Part shown: piece after piece, positions 1-9,744 of the stretch
How the letters are laid out: the number at the start of each line of letters is the position of its first letter
How positions within the stretch are numbered: the stretch's first letter is position 1
Assembly (NCBI GenBank): GCA_013397075.1
Contig: VWZS01001987.1
Coordinates: 186,664 to 250,663, forward strand
DNA from: Rhabdornis inornatus
Taxonomy: Eukaryota > Chordata > Aves > Passeriformes > Rhabdornithidae
Length of the DNA: 64,000 nt
Reading direction: 5' to 3'
The notes under the pieces: generated by a model
Databases searched by the model: none
What the model was told of the DNA's origin: nothing
Seen by the model: the letters and a program-made list of their open reading frames with translations, nothing else
Translations under genes and position numbers: made by a program

Positions 1-11
1 GGGGGGGGGGG
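1..11. repeat. Poly-G run at window start
   Basis: The window opens with eleven consecutive G residues followed directly by a CpG-rich sequence. It is a simple homopolymer. Such runs often coincide with contig joins or sequencing drop-out in GC-rich bird DNA, so the true length and the flanking sequence to the left are uncertain. Confidence 0.8.
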
Positions 12-1480
12 CACACACGGCGGATTCTCCCCCTATCCCGGTGGGTGCTGCCGGGGCTGGGTGTCCTCCCCGGTGCGTGCTCCAGCGGGACTCCCCGGGG
101 CTCCAAGCCGGGATCCGACGTCTCCGCTCGGGTTCATAGTCAGCTTCGCCCTCGGAAAAATATAAAGCGCCGCGCTACTCCGTGCTCCGCTCTTCCCGGG
201 CCACGAGGCAGCTTCGGAGGCAGCCTGCTTCCCCCTCCTCCCTGGCCAAGCAGCACGGATTAGAGCGAACGCCGCGGCAGTGAGCAGCCCCCGTGCTTCC
301 CTCGGGGGAGCGAGTTTTTTGCCTCGGCACAGAAATCCGCAGGGGCCGGGATTCTGCTCAGGGAGGCAGGGCAAGGGCAGGAGAAGCCCTCCCTCTGCCC
401 CACAAGCTCGTCCGATGGCCATTGAGCCTGGGACATTGCTAGAAAGAAAGGGGAGACAGAGGAATAAAGCGAAAGACCGGGAAAATGCCGGTGTCCTCCA
501 GCGATGTGGAGGCGGGTGCACGTCTGGCCTCCGCTTGTCGCTTCTCTGAAGGCTCAAGCGAGAAATCCTTCGCGGTCGGGGGGGTTCCGGGGACGGCACT
601 CTCCTCGGGGCCACTCTTGTTAGCGAGGACAAAGCCCCGAGGAAAGGAAAAGAGCACCCGCAGAATTCCCTCACCAGAAGCCCTGGGAAGAAGGAGCTGG
701 GGAATACAGCAGGCCAAAAGATGTCTTGCCGGACGAAAAAGGGAACCAGTGAATTGGTAAAAAATCTGTAACCGAGAGGGCAGAGGCTCCGGCAGAGCCA
801 CGGCAGGCAGGGTGATCTCCAAGGGGGGCGCGCACAAAGTTCCGACGCATTCCTAGACGCCCGCAGCGCCCGCGGGGGGCAGCGCTCCCGGGCCGCCGTC
901 CCTGACCGACCCCTCTCGGGACAGAAAAGTGGGACCGGGGAAGAAATTGCCTGGAAGGGCCTTGTAAATTAAGGTTCTGCCTTCAAACCTTGTCAGGGAG
1001 GAAACGAGGGGGTGTCACGGCTTATCGGGGCACGATGTGGGCCCCAAAGCTCGCTTTCATCCCCAGAAAGTGGCTGCGCCCATCAGCGCGGGATTTGCCA
1101 TAATGTTGGAGCTCCCCTAAATGCAAGGGAAGCCGCGCGACAGATGCCCAGGGAAACACGACTGTTTCTCCTCTGATAAACCACCGTGGTGCGGCTCACG
1201 GAGCCGCAGGAATTCGTTTGCCTCTTGAGTTTGCTTCCTGAAGACTATGCAGGAGAGAGGGTTTTGGAGCGGCTCTTTTCAGATGAGAAAGCAAAAGCGC
1301 GTCGGGAAAGAGTTTCTCTTCCCTTGTGTTAAAGGAATCTGCGTCTCCTCCAGCGCAGAGCTGGCTGCACGGGGCCAGGCTCTCTCCACCTCAACCTCCC
1401 CAAATAACGGGAGCAATGCCCGCCTGGACTTGCGGTCGAGGAGAGAGCGAGGCAATGCCTTTATGACATAATTTTAAGAT
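12..1480. promoter_or_regulatory. CpG island block 1
   Basis: CG dinucleotides are dense from about 12 to 960 and again around 1,000-1,460, unlike the right-hand 55 kb of the window. A TATA-like element (TATAAAG) sits at 161-167 on the + strand, immediately followed by a GC-rich stretch, a plausible core promoter geometry. A CTCF-like motif lies at 869-882. Open frames occur on both strands here (for example 33-674 minus and 485-760 plus). They are rich in Arg, Pro, Ser and Gly, overlap one another and show no recognisable domain, which is what GC-rich non-coding DNA gives. CpG islands of this kind usually mark promoters or Polycomb-bound regulatory DNA in vertebrates; which gene is served is not visible. 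Confidence 0.6.
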
Positions 1481-1990
1481 AACAAGGCAAAAAAGAGGGA
1501 AATAATGCTGTTGGGACTAGAGCTTTGGGTAAAGATGCTCTGGTCGGAATGGAAGAGATGGTATAAATTTCCTTCGTCCTGCGCCCGCTTTTTGTACTCC
1601 GTACACCTCGGGTGCTGTTAGGGCCAAGGGGCAGAGCGGGAGGATGGGTTTCTTCCTCTCCTCCGGCCACAGGGAAAATGAATTCTATCTCTCTCCAGTG
1701 TGCTCCTGCTGTGCACTGCAGGTAGAGCAAAGCCATGAAAACGAGTCTGGGGAAGGATGTGCCCATGGGGGGATTTGTGCCCGTCTCTACAGGGAAGGGA
1801 GTTTTTCCCCGTCCCGCGAGGCTGCAGTTACTGCTCGATTTCTGCGGGAAAAAATCGGGACAATGTCGTGACCTCAGGCAGCTCCAGCGCCGTTGGCTGG
1901 CGAAGGCGACATGTCCGCAATGCAACGCAGAACCCCCACTCCCAGAACAGGTCAAAGAAAGCTTGAGGAAGCCTCTATTTTGTTGGCTTG
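1481..1990. other. Transitional stretch, no gene seen
   Basis: GC content and CpG density fall relative to the flanks. TATA-like TATAAAT occurs at 1,562 on the + strand. The 321-residue minus-strand open frame spanning 1,461-2,426 crosses this interval, but its translation has low complexity with no domain that I recognise and other frames are also open, so I do not call it a gene. Confidence 0.4.
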
Positions 1991-3010
1991 TTATGGCCTG
2001 GTAACACGGAAGGCTTTTGATGCTGGTTGTCTCTGAGCCAGAGACGCCCGAGCCCACCGTTTTGCTGCCGACCCAAAACCCCTCGACGGTGTTGCAATCG
2101 GGGACAGCGGCTTTCCGGGCGGTCTCTTCACCTCCCCTAAACCAGCTGTGCCTCTTCCCAGATCTGTGCCGGGCACTGCAGCCCCCTCGGGCTGTCCCCG
2201 CCCGCCGCAGCGCGCTGGGTGGCAGCGGGGTATCACGGCGGGGCGGCAGGAGCTTCCCCGGAGCTGTTCCGGTCTCCACGCTCCCGGCCAGGGCACACTC
2301 TCCGCACAAACTCTCTTCGTTGCTTCGCTTCCGCACCCGGACGCCCGGCAGATATTTTTTCGTGCTGATTTCGGATGAAAAGTCGTACCAGAGACCAAGA
2401 AGCGGGAGGGATACACGCTGCCGCACGGAGGACAGAGGTTTTCCTTCCTCCTCCTGCCTGGTGTGTATGGGAAATCGGATTAATACAGAAGCGGGAGGCT
2501 TCGCCTTGCCGCTCCGATACCACAGCCCTGTCGGGGGGCATCCACACTCGCAGAGACGCGCAGCCGGGCTGATCAGAGCCAGGTCCGGCCGGCCTTCTTC
2601 CCAGGGAGCAGCTTGACCATAACCCCACCTTTCCCTGGCTCTGTGTTAGGAAGTCCAACGAGATATTTTTCTTTTCACCCGATTTCTAACCAGAGACCTC
2701 CCATCTCCAGAGACCCGTCTCAACCTCAGAAATAACGGCCACACTAGAAGAAAAAAAAACAACACCCCAAAACAATAGTACAACAAAACAGAAGCAGTAT
2801 TTTAATCGAGCGATACACCGTGCAAAAGGGCCGGGCGGGGAGCCGGCATCGGGGTCCGCCTGTGTCCTGCCCGGCGAGGACAGGGTATCCGATCGGTCTC
2901 CCGGCCTCGGGACTGCTCCCCCCAGAGCCCCGTGGGCGCGGAGCCGGAGGCAGCGAAACCTGAGTTCGCCTCCCTCGTTAGCAGAGCAAGACCGACCCCG
3001 CTCCTTAGGA
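1990..3010. promoter_or_regulatory. CpG island block 2
   Basis: CpG dinucleotides are again dense, notably 2,090-2,600 and 2,800-3,000. The two parts are separated by a short A-rich interval near 2,740-2,800. Several open frames cover it on both strands without a recognisable product. It fits a CpG island in a larger unmethylated domain. Promoter or exon status cannot be decided from sequence alone. Confidence 0.55.
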
Positions 3011-3480
3011 AAAATATTTTTATTTTATTTTAATGTAGGGCTTAAGCTGATGTCTTAAAAAATAATTGTTTTCAGACCCCAGTTAGCTCGGCATCGCCGT
3101 TTCACACTCGCAGGCACACACAGCTTTCCCTGCAGTTCATGCCTCGGGACTGCCTGGCGTCGGCAAGACAAACTGCAATCTCCAAAATGTCAACTTTTGC
3201 CACAATCTCGACTAAAAAAACCACCTCCTTCTTATTGCTGTTGAGCGCTCATCAGAAATAATGGCTGTTTACACAAAACCTTTATTCACTTTCTTAAATA
3301 AACACCAGTGAATTCAAATAAAGCAAAGCCTCAACTATAATTCAAGCACAACGTTTGCTGTGTGTATTCTCGGCTGCGGACCTGGAGAGACTCCTCGGAG
3401 AGAAATATGAGGTCTCTTTTCATAGTCCACCTCCATTAGCTAAATATGCTAGCTCACCTCGGCCAGGTTTATACTGCTTC
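3010..3480. promoter_or_regulatory. AT-rich candidate enhancer between CpG islands
   Basis: An AT-rich block interrupts the CpG-rich domain. It contains repeated ATAAA/TTTAT cores (about 3,010-3,035 and 3,280-3,325), a forkhead-like TGTTTAC at 3,265-3,271, and ATTAGCTAAAT followed by TAGCT near 3,435-3,455. Such sites are typical of homeodomain and forkhead binding in developmental enhancers. They also arise by chance in AT-rich DNA, so regulatory status is inference; what is seen is the sharp composition switch and the motif density. Confidence 0.35.
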
Positions 3481-3599
3481 GGTTTTTCTTTTTTTCCCCT
3501 CTTTATGTTTTTCCCCAGCTGAAGCGGAAATATTTCCTCCCTTTTCCCCAGTCCCTTCTTACAGAGGTGTGGTCCGGACGCTTTTCTTTTTAAATCAAT

Positions 3600-4730
3600 T
3601 TGCAGAAGCCCCTTCCCCTCCTCTTTCCCAGCCCGGGTGCTCGCTGCGGGATCACCACTGCCCTCCGCAGCCCGCCCGGCCGCGAATGGTCGCGGCTCGG
3701 CGGGCAGAGGTGGCTCTGGTTACAAGGGGAGGTGTGTGGCTTGTGGGTTGGCGAGCATAGTGAGGGGATGCCAAGGTCTCGCTTATCTCGGAAAGAACCG
3801 CCTGTAAATGCAGTTCGTGCAGACCCCCGAGCTCAGCCGGGCAGCGGCAGCGGTGGTCCCGCCGTCCATCGCCCCTCGAGGGAGCCGCGTCCGTGCCCTC
3901 CTGCTCCCCTCATCCCCGCCGCTCCCAGACCGGGACTCGCGGCCCTAACCCTAATGAGATCCATTAAGCGTATTATTAATGTGGAGGTTTGCTGTGAGGT
4001 CCCGGCTGGAGGCAAGCGGGGCTCTGCTGCAGATACAGGCGCTCTGATCTGCACCACCTGGCTGAAACCAGAGAGCCGCCACTTCATTAATGGGTTTAGC
4101 CTTTGCTAATTGGTGTCTTTAGGAGCCTTGCCAAATTCTGCTCCGCGATCTTTGGAGGCAGCTTTTGTTTTTCCTTCTGCCGGTGACATTCGTTGACGGC
4201 AATCAGAGCCAACCCCGCTGCAGCGCCGGTGGCCCGTCAGGCACCCCGACGGGCCGGGCTGGGCTGGGCTGCGCGGCCGCTCCGGGCACCTCCTGCCCGC
4301 TGCTGCCTCCACCATCACCACCCACCATCGTCATCGCCAGCACAAGCGGAATCGCCGCAGGTAAACCCCGCAGCGAGCAGAGCCAAACCCTCTCCTCTCG
4401 CCTCGGTGACGGCTGCGACAGGTGACACGGGCGCAGGTGGGGCGGAAGGAGCCCTGTGACACACATACCCCCTGCAGAAAGCGAGCATAGGCTGTCCCTG
4501 TCCGCCGGGAAAAGCGGAACGGGGCCGATGCCGGGGAAAAGGGGAGCGGCAGGAGTCGTGCCCGGCCGTGCCCGCCCCGCTCCCGCAGCAGCCCGGAGCC
4601 GCCGCGGCTCTCCCCGGCCCAGAGAACCGGCGCCACGGCCGAGCCCCTTTCGCCACCCGCCCTCGGAGTCAGCTTCATTCCCAGCCCCGCGGCTCTGAGC
4701 AGCTTTTCCGAGACTCAAACGGCCGTAGCT
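3600..4730. promoter_or_regulatory. CpG island block 3 with embedded homeobox-site-rich core
   Basis: Dense CpGs run from 3,620 to 3,950 and from 4,200 to 4,700. Between them lies a compact non-island core at about 3,950-4,170. It contains TAATGAGATCCATTAAGCG, TATTATTAATG, a CACCACCTGG E-box, TTCATTAATGG and GCTAATTGG, so TAAT-type homeodomain cores are packed in about 200 bp. That arrangement, AT-rich site clusters inside a CpG island, is common in conserved regulatory DNA of developmental genes. No splice-bounded coding exon is evident; the overlapping frames here are not similar to any family I know. Confidence 0.5.
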
Positions 4731-5565
4731 AATGAAATCCGCTCACCGCAAATCACAGAGCTCTGCCGTACGCTATAATCAAATTTCTGCTTGCCTTAAA
4801 AAACCCGGGCCACCCTCCTCCACCCCCGTTCTTCGGGCAAACCCCAAATCAAAGGTTTCTAGCCATCACACCCCTCCAGTTATGCCTGGTCCCAGGCCAT
4901 CTCTCCCGTCCTTGGTGCCATCGCCTGCTCGCAATGACCAGTTCCTTTCCTTGGCCACGAAAAGCGGAGGCTGCTCGGGACCACCCCTGTCTGCTTCGTC
5001 GGTCACCTGCATGGTAGCATAGGGGTGATGAAAGGATGGGGATGCTGGAGAGAACGGAGTGGTTGGAGGGTTTCTTGCCCAGCCGCCCAAAAGAGGGGTC
5101 GGTGGGGAAGAGACATACTCACAGACACACACACAAATCACGCCAGCCTCATTTCCCGGGTAATATGTCACCAGCCGTGTAAGTCAAGTATTCAGGGGTC
5201 AGACACGGCTGATAAATCACGCCGAGCGGGGATTTTATCCTTCTCATGCCACCGTCGTCACCGGGCTTTGCTGAGCTACTCCGCGGGCTGTGCCCTGCTG
5301 CCGGCCCCGAGGCGAAGGGTCAGAACCGATACGAAATGAAGAGGCACTCCGGTCCTCCCCTCGCCCCCTAACCCGGAGCCCGCCCGGCCTTGCCCCATTT
5401 AAGCCGGGCTACAAAGGGCTCTGACCCTTTGTGCGGGGCCAGGACAGATCTCCCAGCCCCACCGGATCCCCGAGCCCGTGCCTGAACCTAGCCGTGGAAA
5501 GCAAGAGGAAGCGCGATGGGATGCGGCATGGAGCCGGTCCGTCTCCCCGAAAACATTCCAGCACA
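4730..5565. promoter_or_regulatory. CpG island block 4
   Basis: This is a moderately CpG-dense stretch (strongest about 5,220-5,565) beginning with TAGCTAATGAAATCCGCTC and containing a short ACAC-rich patch near 5,123-5,135. Open frames on both strands are short and mutually overlapping. It merges on the right into the duplicated block that starts at 5,566. Confidence 0.5.
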
Positions 5566-6291
5566 GTTCTAAAATGCATGAGCTCCCAAGCTGGCCCGCG
5601 TCGCTAGAGCGCTCCACGCTTCCATGGAGGAGCCCAAGACCTGGCCCTAAGCCTTGTCATTGTCCTTTGACACCACATAAACAAAACATGTAGTTGCAGA
5701 TGAAAAATAACTCGAGGGAATTACAGCCTGTGTTTTACAAGCAATCCATTTGAGCTTTTCTATTATCATCATTCTTTTAACGGCAGTAAAAGTATGCTGG
5801 AATTCTCTTTTTCAGCGCATTCATACAGATGTCCGTACATATCTATTGGAGTATGGACATGCCCATACATACACACATGTTCATATGTGAAAGCAGTCCA
5901 TCGCAAAAACCTGTCTGTATAAATGACTAGATTATGCCAGGGTATCAATATCTTTAAAAGACTTTTTCGGCAAAATTGCCTAGATTACAGGCATGTTTAA
6001 TCCCTGGCTGTAACGAGACCTGTCTGGATCTTCACAGAGATGCCCAGGGCAATGTCTAGAAGATGACTTGATGAAGCCACGTGAACTTAGTCTATAACCA
6101 TGGGCTGTGGATGAGGAGAAAAGGGATTAGACTGCAGCTGGTACAACAGCCTCTTCTTACGGCTACAGCCCTTCAGCACGGATGGGAGTGAATACTTTTA
6201 CCAGTGCTGTAACAGGGAGGATGTGGAGCTTGGTTCTGGCTCGGGCTCGGCTCTGTACCAGGTCCCTTTTTACCGCAGTTCTTCATTTCTC
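5566..6291 (+). repeat. Duplicated block, CpG-rich copy (copy A)
   Basis: This block of about 726 bp has two diverged same-strand partners in the window. Bases 5,566-5,661 match 9,650-9,744, sharing for example CATGAGCTCC, GAGCTGGCCC-like and CCACGCTTCCATGGA segments. Bases 5,668-6,291 match 19,270-19,877, sharing GATGAAAAATAACTC, GAGCTTTTCTATTATCAT and AAGCAGTCCAT. By eye the long match is roughly three quarters to four fifths identical with small indels. Copy A keeps CpGs that are TG, CA or lost in the partners, consistent with it lying in a protected CpG-rich domain. No open frame of note is conserved between the copies, so the shared element is probably non-coding. It may be a duplicated regulatory element or an unknown repeat family. 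Confidence 0.85.
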
Positions 6292-6369
6292 TAGAACTCA
6301 ATACACCCAGTACCGCTCTCTTCACAGCATTGTATTTCCAAGGACAAATCTTAATGTGGATCGTCTGGC

Positions 6370-6660
6370 CTAAGTGGCCCTTTCCCCATCCCCGGAGAGT
6401 CCGCGCCCACCAGCGTCTGTGACCGCAGCCGTGGCGGGTTAGCCGCCGGTGGGCGAGGAGGAGAAGTCCTCTACTTTATCCTCAAGCCTTTGGGAATGTT
6501 GTCCGGGGTGGGGTGGAGGTGGGAAAGGTGCTGATGCCCTCTCCGGAGCTGTGGATTGCTCCGACCCCCGCCTCCCTCACCCCCGCTACCCACCCGGGGC
6601 GGAGCGGGCGGCCCCCGGCCGGATCGGGCTCCTCTCTCCGGCTACAGTAGACGTGTTTAT
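6370..6660. promoter_or_regulatory. CpG island block 5
   Basis: CpG density rises again directly after the duplicated block, with GC-rich sequence from about 6,370 to 6,650. No coding exon is recognised. It leads into the motif-rich element at 6,660-7,290. Confidence 0.5.
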
Positions 6661-7290
6661 TTGTGCGTGCACCCCTCCCCATAAATCCCACCATCTATAA
6701 TCATTATCTACATGGAAACTTTTGCCCCCTGCAGCCNGATTTTAAAAGCATGCGATGATCTAAGCCCTAACACTAATATTATGCATCATTTGGACAGGAT
6801 AACCATGCCACCTTGTCAAACGCTGCCTCTTTACACAAGCCATTTGCTGCATCGCAGAGTCATAAGGGCGGTGATGGATGGGCCGGGGACCCCCCCGGCG
6901 CCCCCCCGGCGCGGGCAGGAATGCGGGCGGGCCGAGCCCCCGCGCCCGCGGCCGGCCCGCACCCCGCCGGCGACAATTTATGGTCTGTATATATTTGCTG
7001 GCTCCAGATATCGGCAACGTAATGGATGGTTATATTTTATGAATCCGAGGCTCGGATCTAGGGACTCGGGAGTCCCTTCCATGTATGGTGCACTCCTGTC
7101 TCGCTCTTAATCCGCCCGGCAGGCAATAAACTTCCCCGCTAAATGCGCCGGGAGATAACAGACAACTTTTATTGATTACAAGAAAATGCTCAAAACTAAA
7201 TAAATGGTTTTTATGAGGATCCCTGCGAAGACCCTTTCTCCCGCAACCATTAAGCGCAAAATCGACGTTTAACTGTGTGTAAGCTGTGAA
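6660..7290. promoter_or_regulatory. Candidate regulatory core with repeated TTTAT/ATAAA cores
   Basis: AT-rich segments flank a very GC-rich centre (6,880-6,970). Posterior-HOX or CDX-like cores recur: CATAAAT near 6,680, TTTATGG near 6,978, TTTTATGAAT near 7,035, GCAATAAAC near 7,123, TTTATTGATTAC near 7,168 and TTTTTATGAGG near 7,208, plus a CCATTAAGCG near 7,247. CCATTAAGCG also occurs in the core near 3,960. One ambiguous base (N) is at 6,737. The density of these sites in an otherwise GC-rich domain suggests a developmental enhancer or promoter-proximal element. Binding by any particular factor is inference. Confidence 0.4.
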
Positions 7291-8040
7291 TTTGTTTAGC
7301 AGTAAAGGTTGGAGCAGGCGGGAGGCAGATGAGAAGCGCGATGCTCGCCGAGAGGAGCCGGACTCCGGGATGCCGCCGGGCTGTCAGCCCGGAGGGAGGG
7401 TGCCCGCTGACCCTCCGGACTCCCCTTCAGTCCCTGCCTCTTCTCCCTTGCTGAAGGCGTCCGTGCGGGAGCCTCTCCCAAAGCTGAAAACAGGGAGCTG
7501 GGGGCGCAGTACCGGAGATGCTGAGCCGGGAAAGAGAGAAAGGCACCTCATGGCAGCGTTTGGAGCGGGACTCGGGAGAATTATCGCCAGGGCGTACCCT
7601 GAGGGGAGGATGCGGGGTAGTCCACTCGCATTTTAAAGTGGATGATCGTGGAAGGTTACTCCACCTTCCCCCTCTTCCCGCAGGCTCGGGTGGGGGAGGT
7701 GCGAGAAAAGAGGCGAATGTATGTATTTTATTGTATTCCGACCGTCTTCTTTATAGCCTCAGAGGTGTGAGGGGCGTTGAAGTCTCCGCCTGGAAGAGGG
7801 ATGATATCAGGGCGGGCGGGGAGGGGGAGGTCCGGCATCAGGCAGCCGGGCTCTGCCCAGGGACAAGGTAGAGACCTACCCGTGGTGGCTTTACTCTCCC
7901 CCGAGGTCTGCAGCTCCCCGCCCCCGCCGAGGGCACGGATCGCTTAGGGGAAAAGAGTTTAATTCTTCCACAACACACTGCAGCAGCACACGGGACGGGC
8001 GGGCGCTGCCAAAGGCATCACGAAAATATAAACCCCACCC
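7290..8040. promoter_or_regulatory. CpG island block 6
   Basis: Dense CpGs occur at 7,320-7,620 and again at 7,780-8,050, separated by a less dense interval that includes an AT-rich patch near 7,715-7,760. Open frames overlap on both strands and lack recognisable domains. This is the last strong CpG island of the left-hand domain. Confidence 0.5.
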
Positions 8041-8880
8041 GCGGCCCCGACTTTGAAACAGCAGTGGTCGCATAATTTTTTAAAAAATATTTTTGATGGC
8101 GGCACTCAGTCTTTTGAGCCAAATCCTCTAATAAATTGCTTAAAATGTCCCGTGGCTTCGTTACTGCTGGTATTTCTGTCCACAGGCAGTCGGCTCAAAA
8201 GTCACAAACGTTATTTTCTCCCGCAACCTCGTTGCCGGACTTCAACAGCAAGAAGCAAATGGTGTCGAGGTTTTTCCCCTTGTTATTGTTCTGTTTGCCG
8301 CACTTGGAAAGGTAACTGTGAAATCACTCAGTGTCTGCGAGTTGTATCGCATTTTACTGGAAAGCCATAAACCTGTCTCATTCCCTGATGTTTCACGATT
8401 TACTTACGAGCATAAAGGAAATGCTTAAGCAGTGTTCCCTCGGCAGTTTTCCTCCGGCGAGGGGAAGCCAAGGGAAGATGCTAATATTGCCATCTCATTT
8501 TACAATTTATCCTGTCTACCCAAACAGGGGCTGTATACAAACCAAGGCGCCATGGGGTTCAGTTTCTGAGGCGCAGCCCGTAATCTCAGGGGTCACACTC
8601 GCCGGCCCAGTGAATTATTTAGCCCGCCCTTTATTGCTGTTAAAACGTCGGCTTTCGTTTAAACAAACAAAGCGATCCAGAGCCGTGTATCAGTTCCGCA
8701 GAAGTCCAGTGAGCAGGATGTCCCGGCAGCGATGTCGTTGGTGTCACCCAGCAGCCCCTCTGCACTGTCACTGCTCACCCCGGACAGGATTGTCCCCTCA
8801 CCAGTGACCTGCACAGGGGCCCTTGCCTTCCCCGTGCAAACACCCTCCCTCCAGCCCACCATGTGCTTACTGTTTAGTAC
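8040..8880. promoter_or_regulatory. Right edge of the CpG-rich domain
   Basis: GC content is moderate, but isolated CpGs remain frequent compared with the desert that follows, as in CAAACGTTATTTTCTC and TTTCACGATTTACTTACGAG. Such CpG retention in AT-richer sequence is typical of unmethylated conserved non-coding DNA. A sequence resembling an internal exon lies at 8,186-8,311 (preceded by TTTCTGTCCACAG and followed by GTAAC), but its translation is not recognisable and it is not called as a gene. Confidence 0.35.
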
Positions 8881-8894
8881 ATGTGCTTCTCTAT

Positions 8895-9010
8895 GCACAC
8901 ACTTAATATTATGCCGGCCCTTGTTTTTAATTAGCTATTTTTAAATAATTTTTTTTTTCCTAATGCAGCTTCATGAGGAATATTTATCCCATTAGCTAAA
9001 TTAGCTGGCT
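8895..9010. promoter_or_regulatory. AT-rich homeodomain-site cluster at the domain boundary
   Basis: About 110 bp contain TTTTTAATTAGCTATTT, CCCATTAGCTAAATTAGCTGG and a T-run. TAATTAG and ATTAGCTAA are LIM-homeodomain-like or paired-like core sites. The element sits where CpG density falls to background. Regulatory function is inferred from motif density only. Confidence 0.25.
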
Positions 9011-9649
9011 AGAACCAAACCCAAACAGAAAAGACATGGGCATCAGTATGCGCAGAACTGGAAAACATTTGGAAGGTTGTTATATACACTTCAAGTCATA
9101 AATTAATAGTTGGTTTATTCTTCAATCAGGAAAAAGCCATTAAGGTTTGTTCAGCTCTGGTCTGTGGGAAAATAATTTCTTTGATTGAGTTCCCCCTAAA
9201 GACCCCCAGAAGTTTTCTCTCCTCTGTCATGAACAGTCTGCTCTTTCCTGTCTTCCGGATGGAGGGAAGAGTTGGACCTCTGGAGAAAAGCAGCTTTTCA
9301 GCATCTTGAATTTCACTGTGCATCTGTCTTTCTACCTGCTGATTTAATTTCTCCTTGCATTCGGGACCTTTCTAAATCTGCCTAGAGAAAACTGTGGAAT
9401 GATGAGAGTTGTGTATCATCTTTTATCAGCTTTTTCTTCCTTGCTGGTGGCCAATATTGCAGTTCTGAAAGAAACAGACATTTGAAGGAGGGGGGCTGAG
9501 GAGTGGGAAAGTACAGCATGGAAAGAGATTCAAGTTGAGGAATGAGAGGAATGGACAAAAAAAGGCAGGGCTGATGACTTTTTCATTGCATAGAATTCCT
9601 ACAGGAGCTGTGGTTACTGATCCTGGGTCCGCTTATTTATTTAGCGCGT
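9011..9649. other. Non-coding, no gene seen
   Basis: Ordinary moderate-GC sequence with few CpGs. A short minus-strand open frame (9,126-9,323) has no recognisable product. I see no repeat or RNA gene. Confidence 0.4.
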
Positions 9650-9744
9650 TTCTGAACTGCATGAGCTCCTGAGCTGGCCCATGTCACTGGAGCCCTCCAC
9701 GCTTCCATGGACGAGCCCCAGGCCTGGCCCACAGCCTTGTCATT
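9650..9744 (+). repeat. Duplicated block, partner of the first about 95 bp of copy A
   Basis: This stretch aligns with 5,566-5,661 on the same strand. Shared segments include GCATGAGCTCC, AGCTGGCCC, CTCCACGCTTCCATGGA and GCCTTGTCATT. Differences include CpG to CA or TG changes: GCGTCGCT in copy A corresponds to ATGTCACT here. The match stops at the same point where copy A passes into the part matched at 19,270, about 9.5 kb further right. Confidence 0.8.

Noticed and set aside
33..837. Overlapping frames of 213, 132, 91, 89 and 72 residues
   Set aside because: All sit in one CpG island and shadow one another on both strands. None has a recognisable family signature.
1461..2426. 321-residue minus-strand open frame, the longest in the window
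   Set aside because: It lies in CpG-rich DNA where stop codons are rare and overlaps frames on the other strand. The translation is Arg/Ser/Gly/Pro-rich with no domain, signal peptide or repeat that I recognise.
3941..3955. CCCTAACCCTAA, telomere-like
   Set aside because: Only two units; expected by chance and not an interstitial telomere array.
1..8880. Assignment to a specific HOX-adjacent locus because of TTTATG and CCATTAA cores
   Set aside because: No homeobox exon or cluster microRNA (miR-10 or miR-196 type) could be found, so naming the locus would be a guess.
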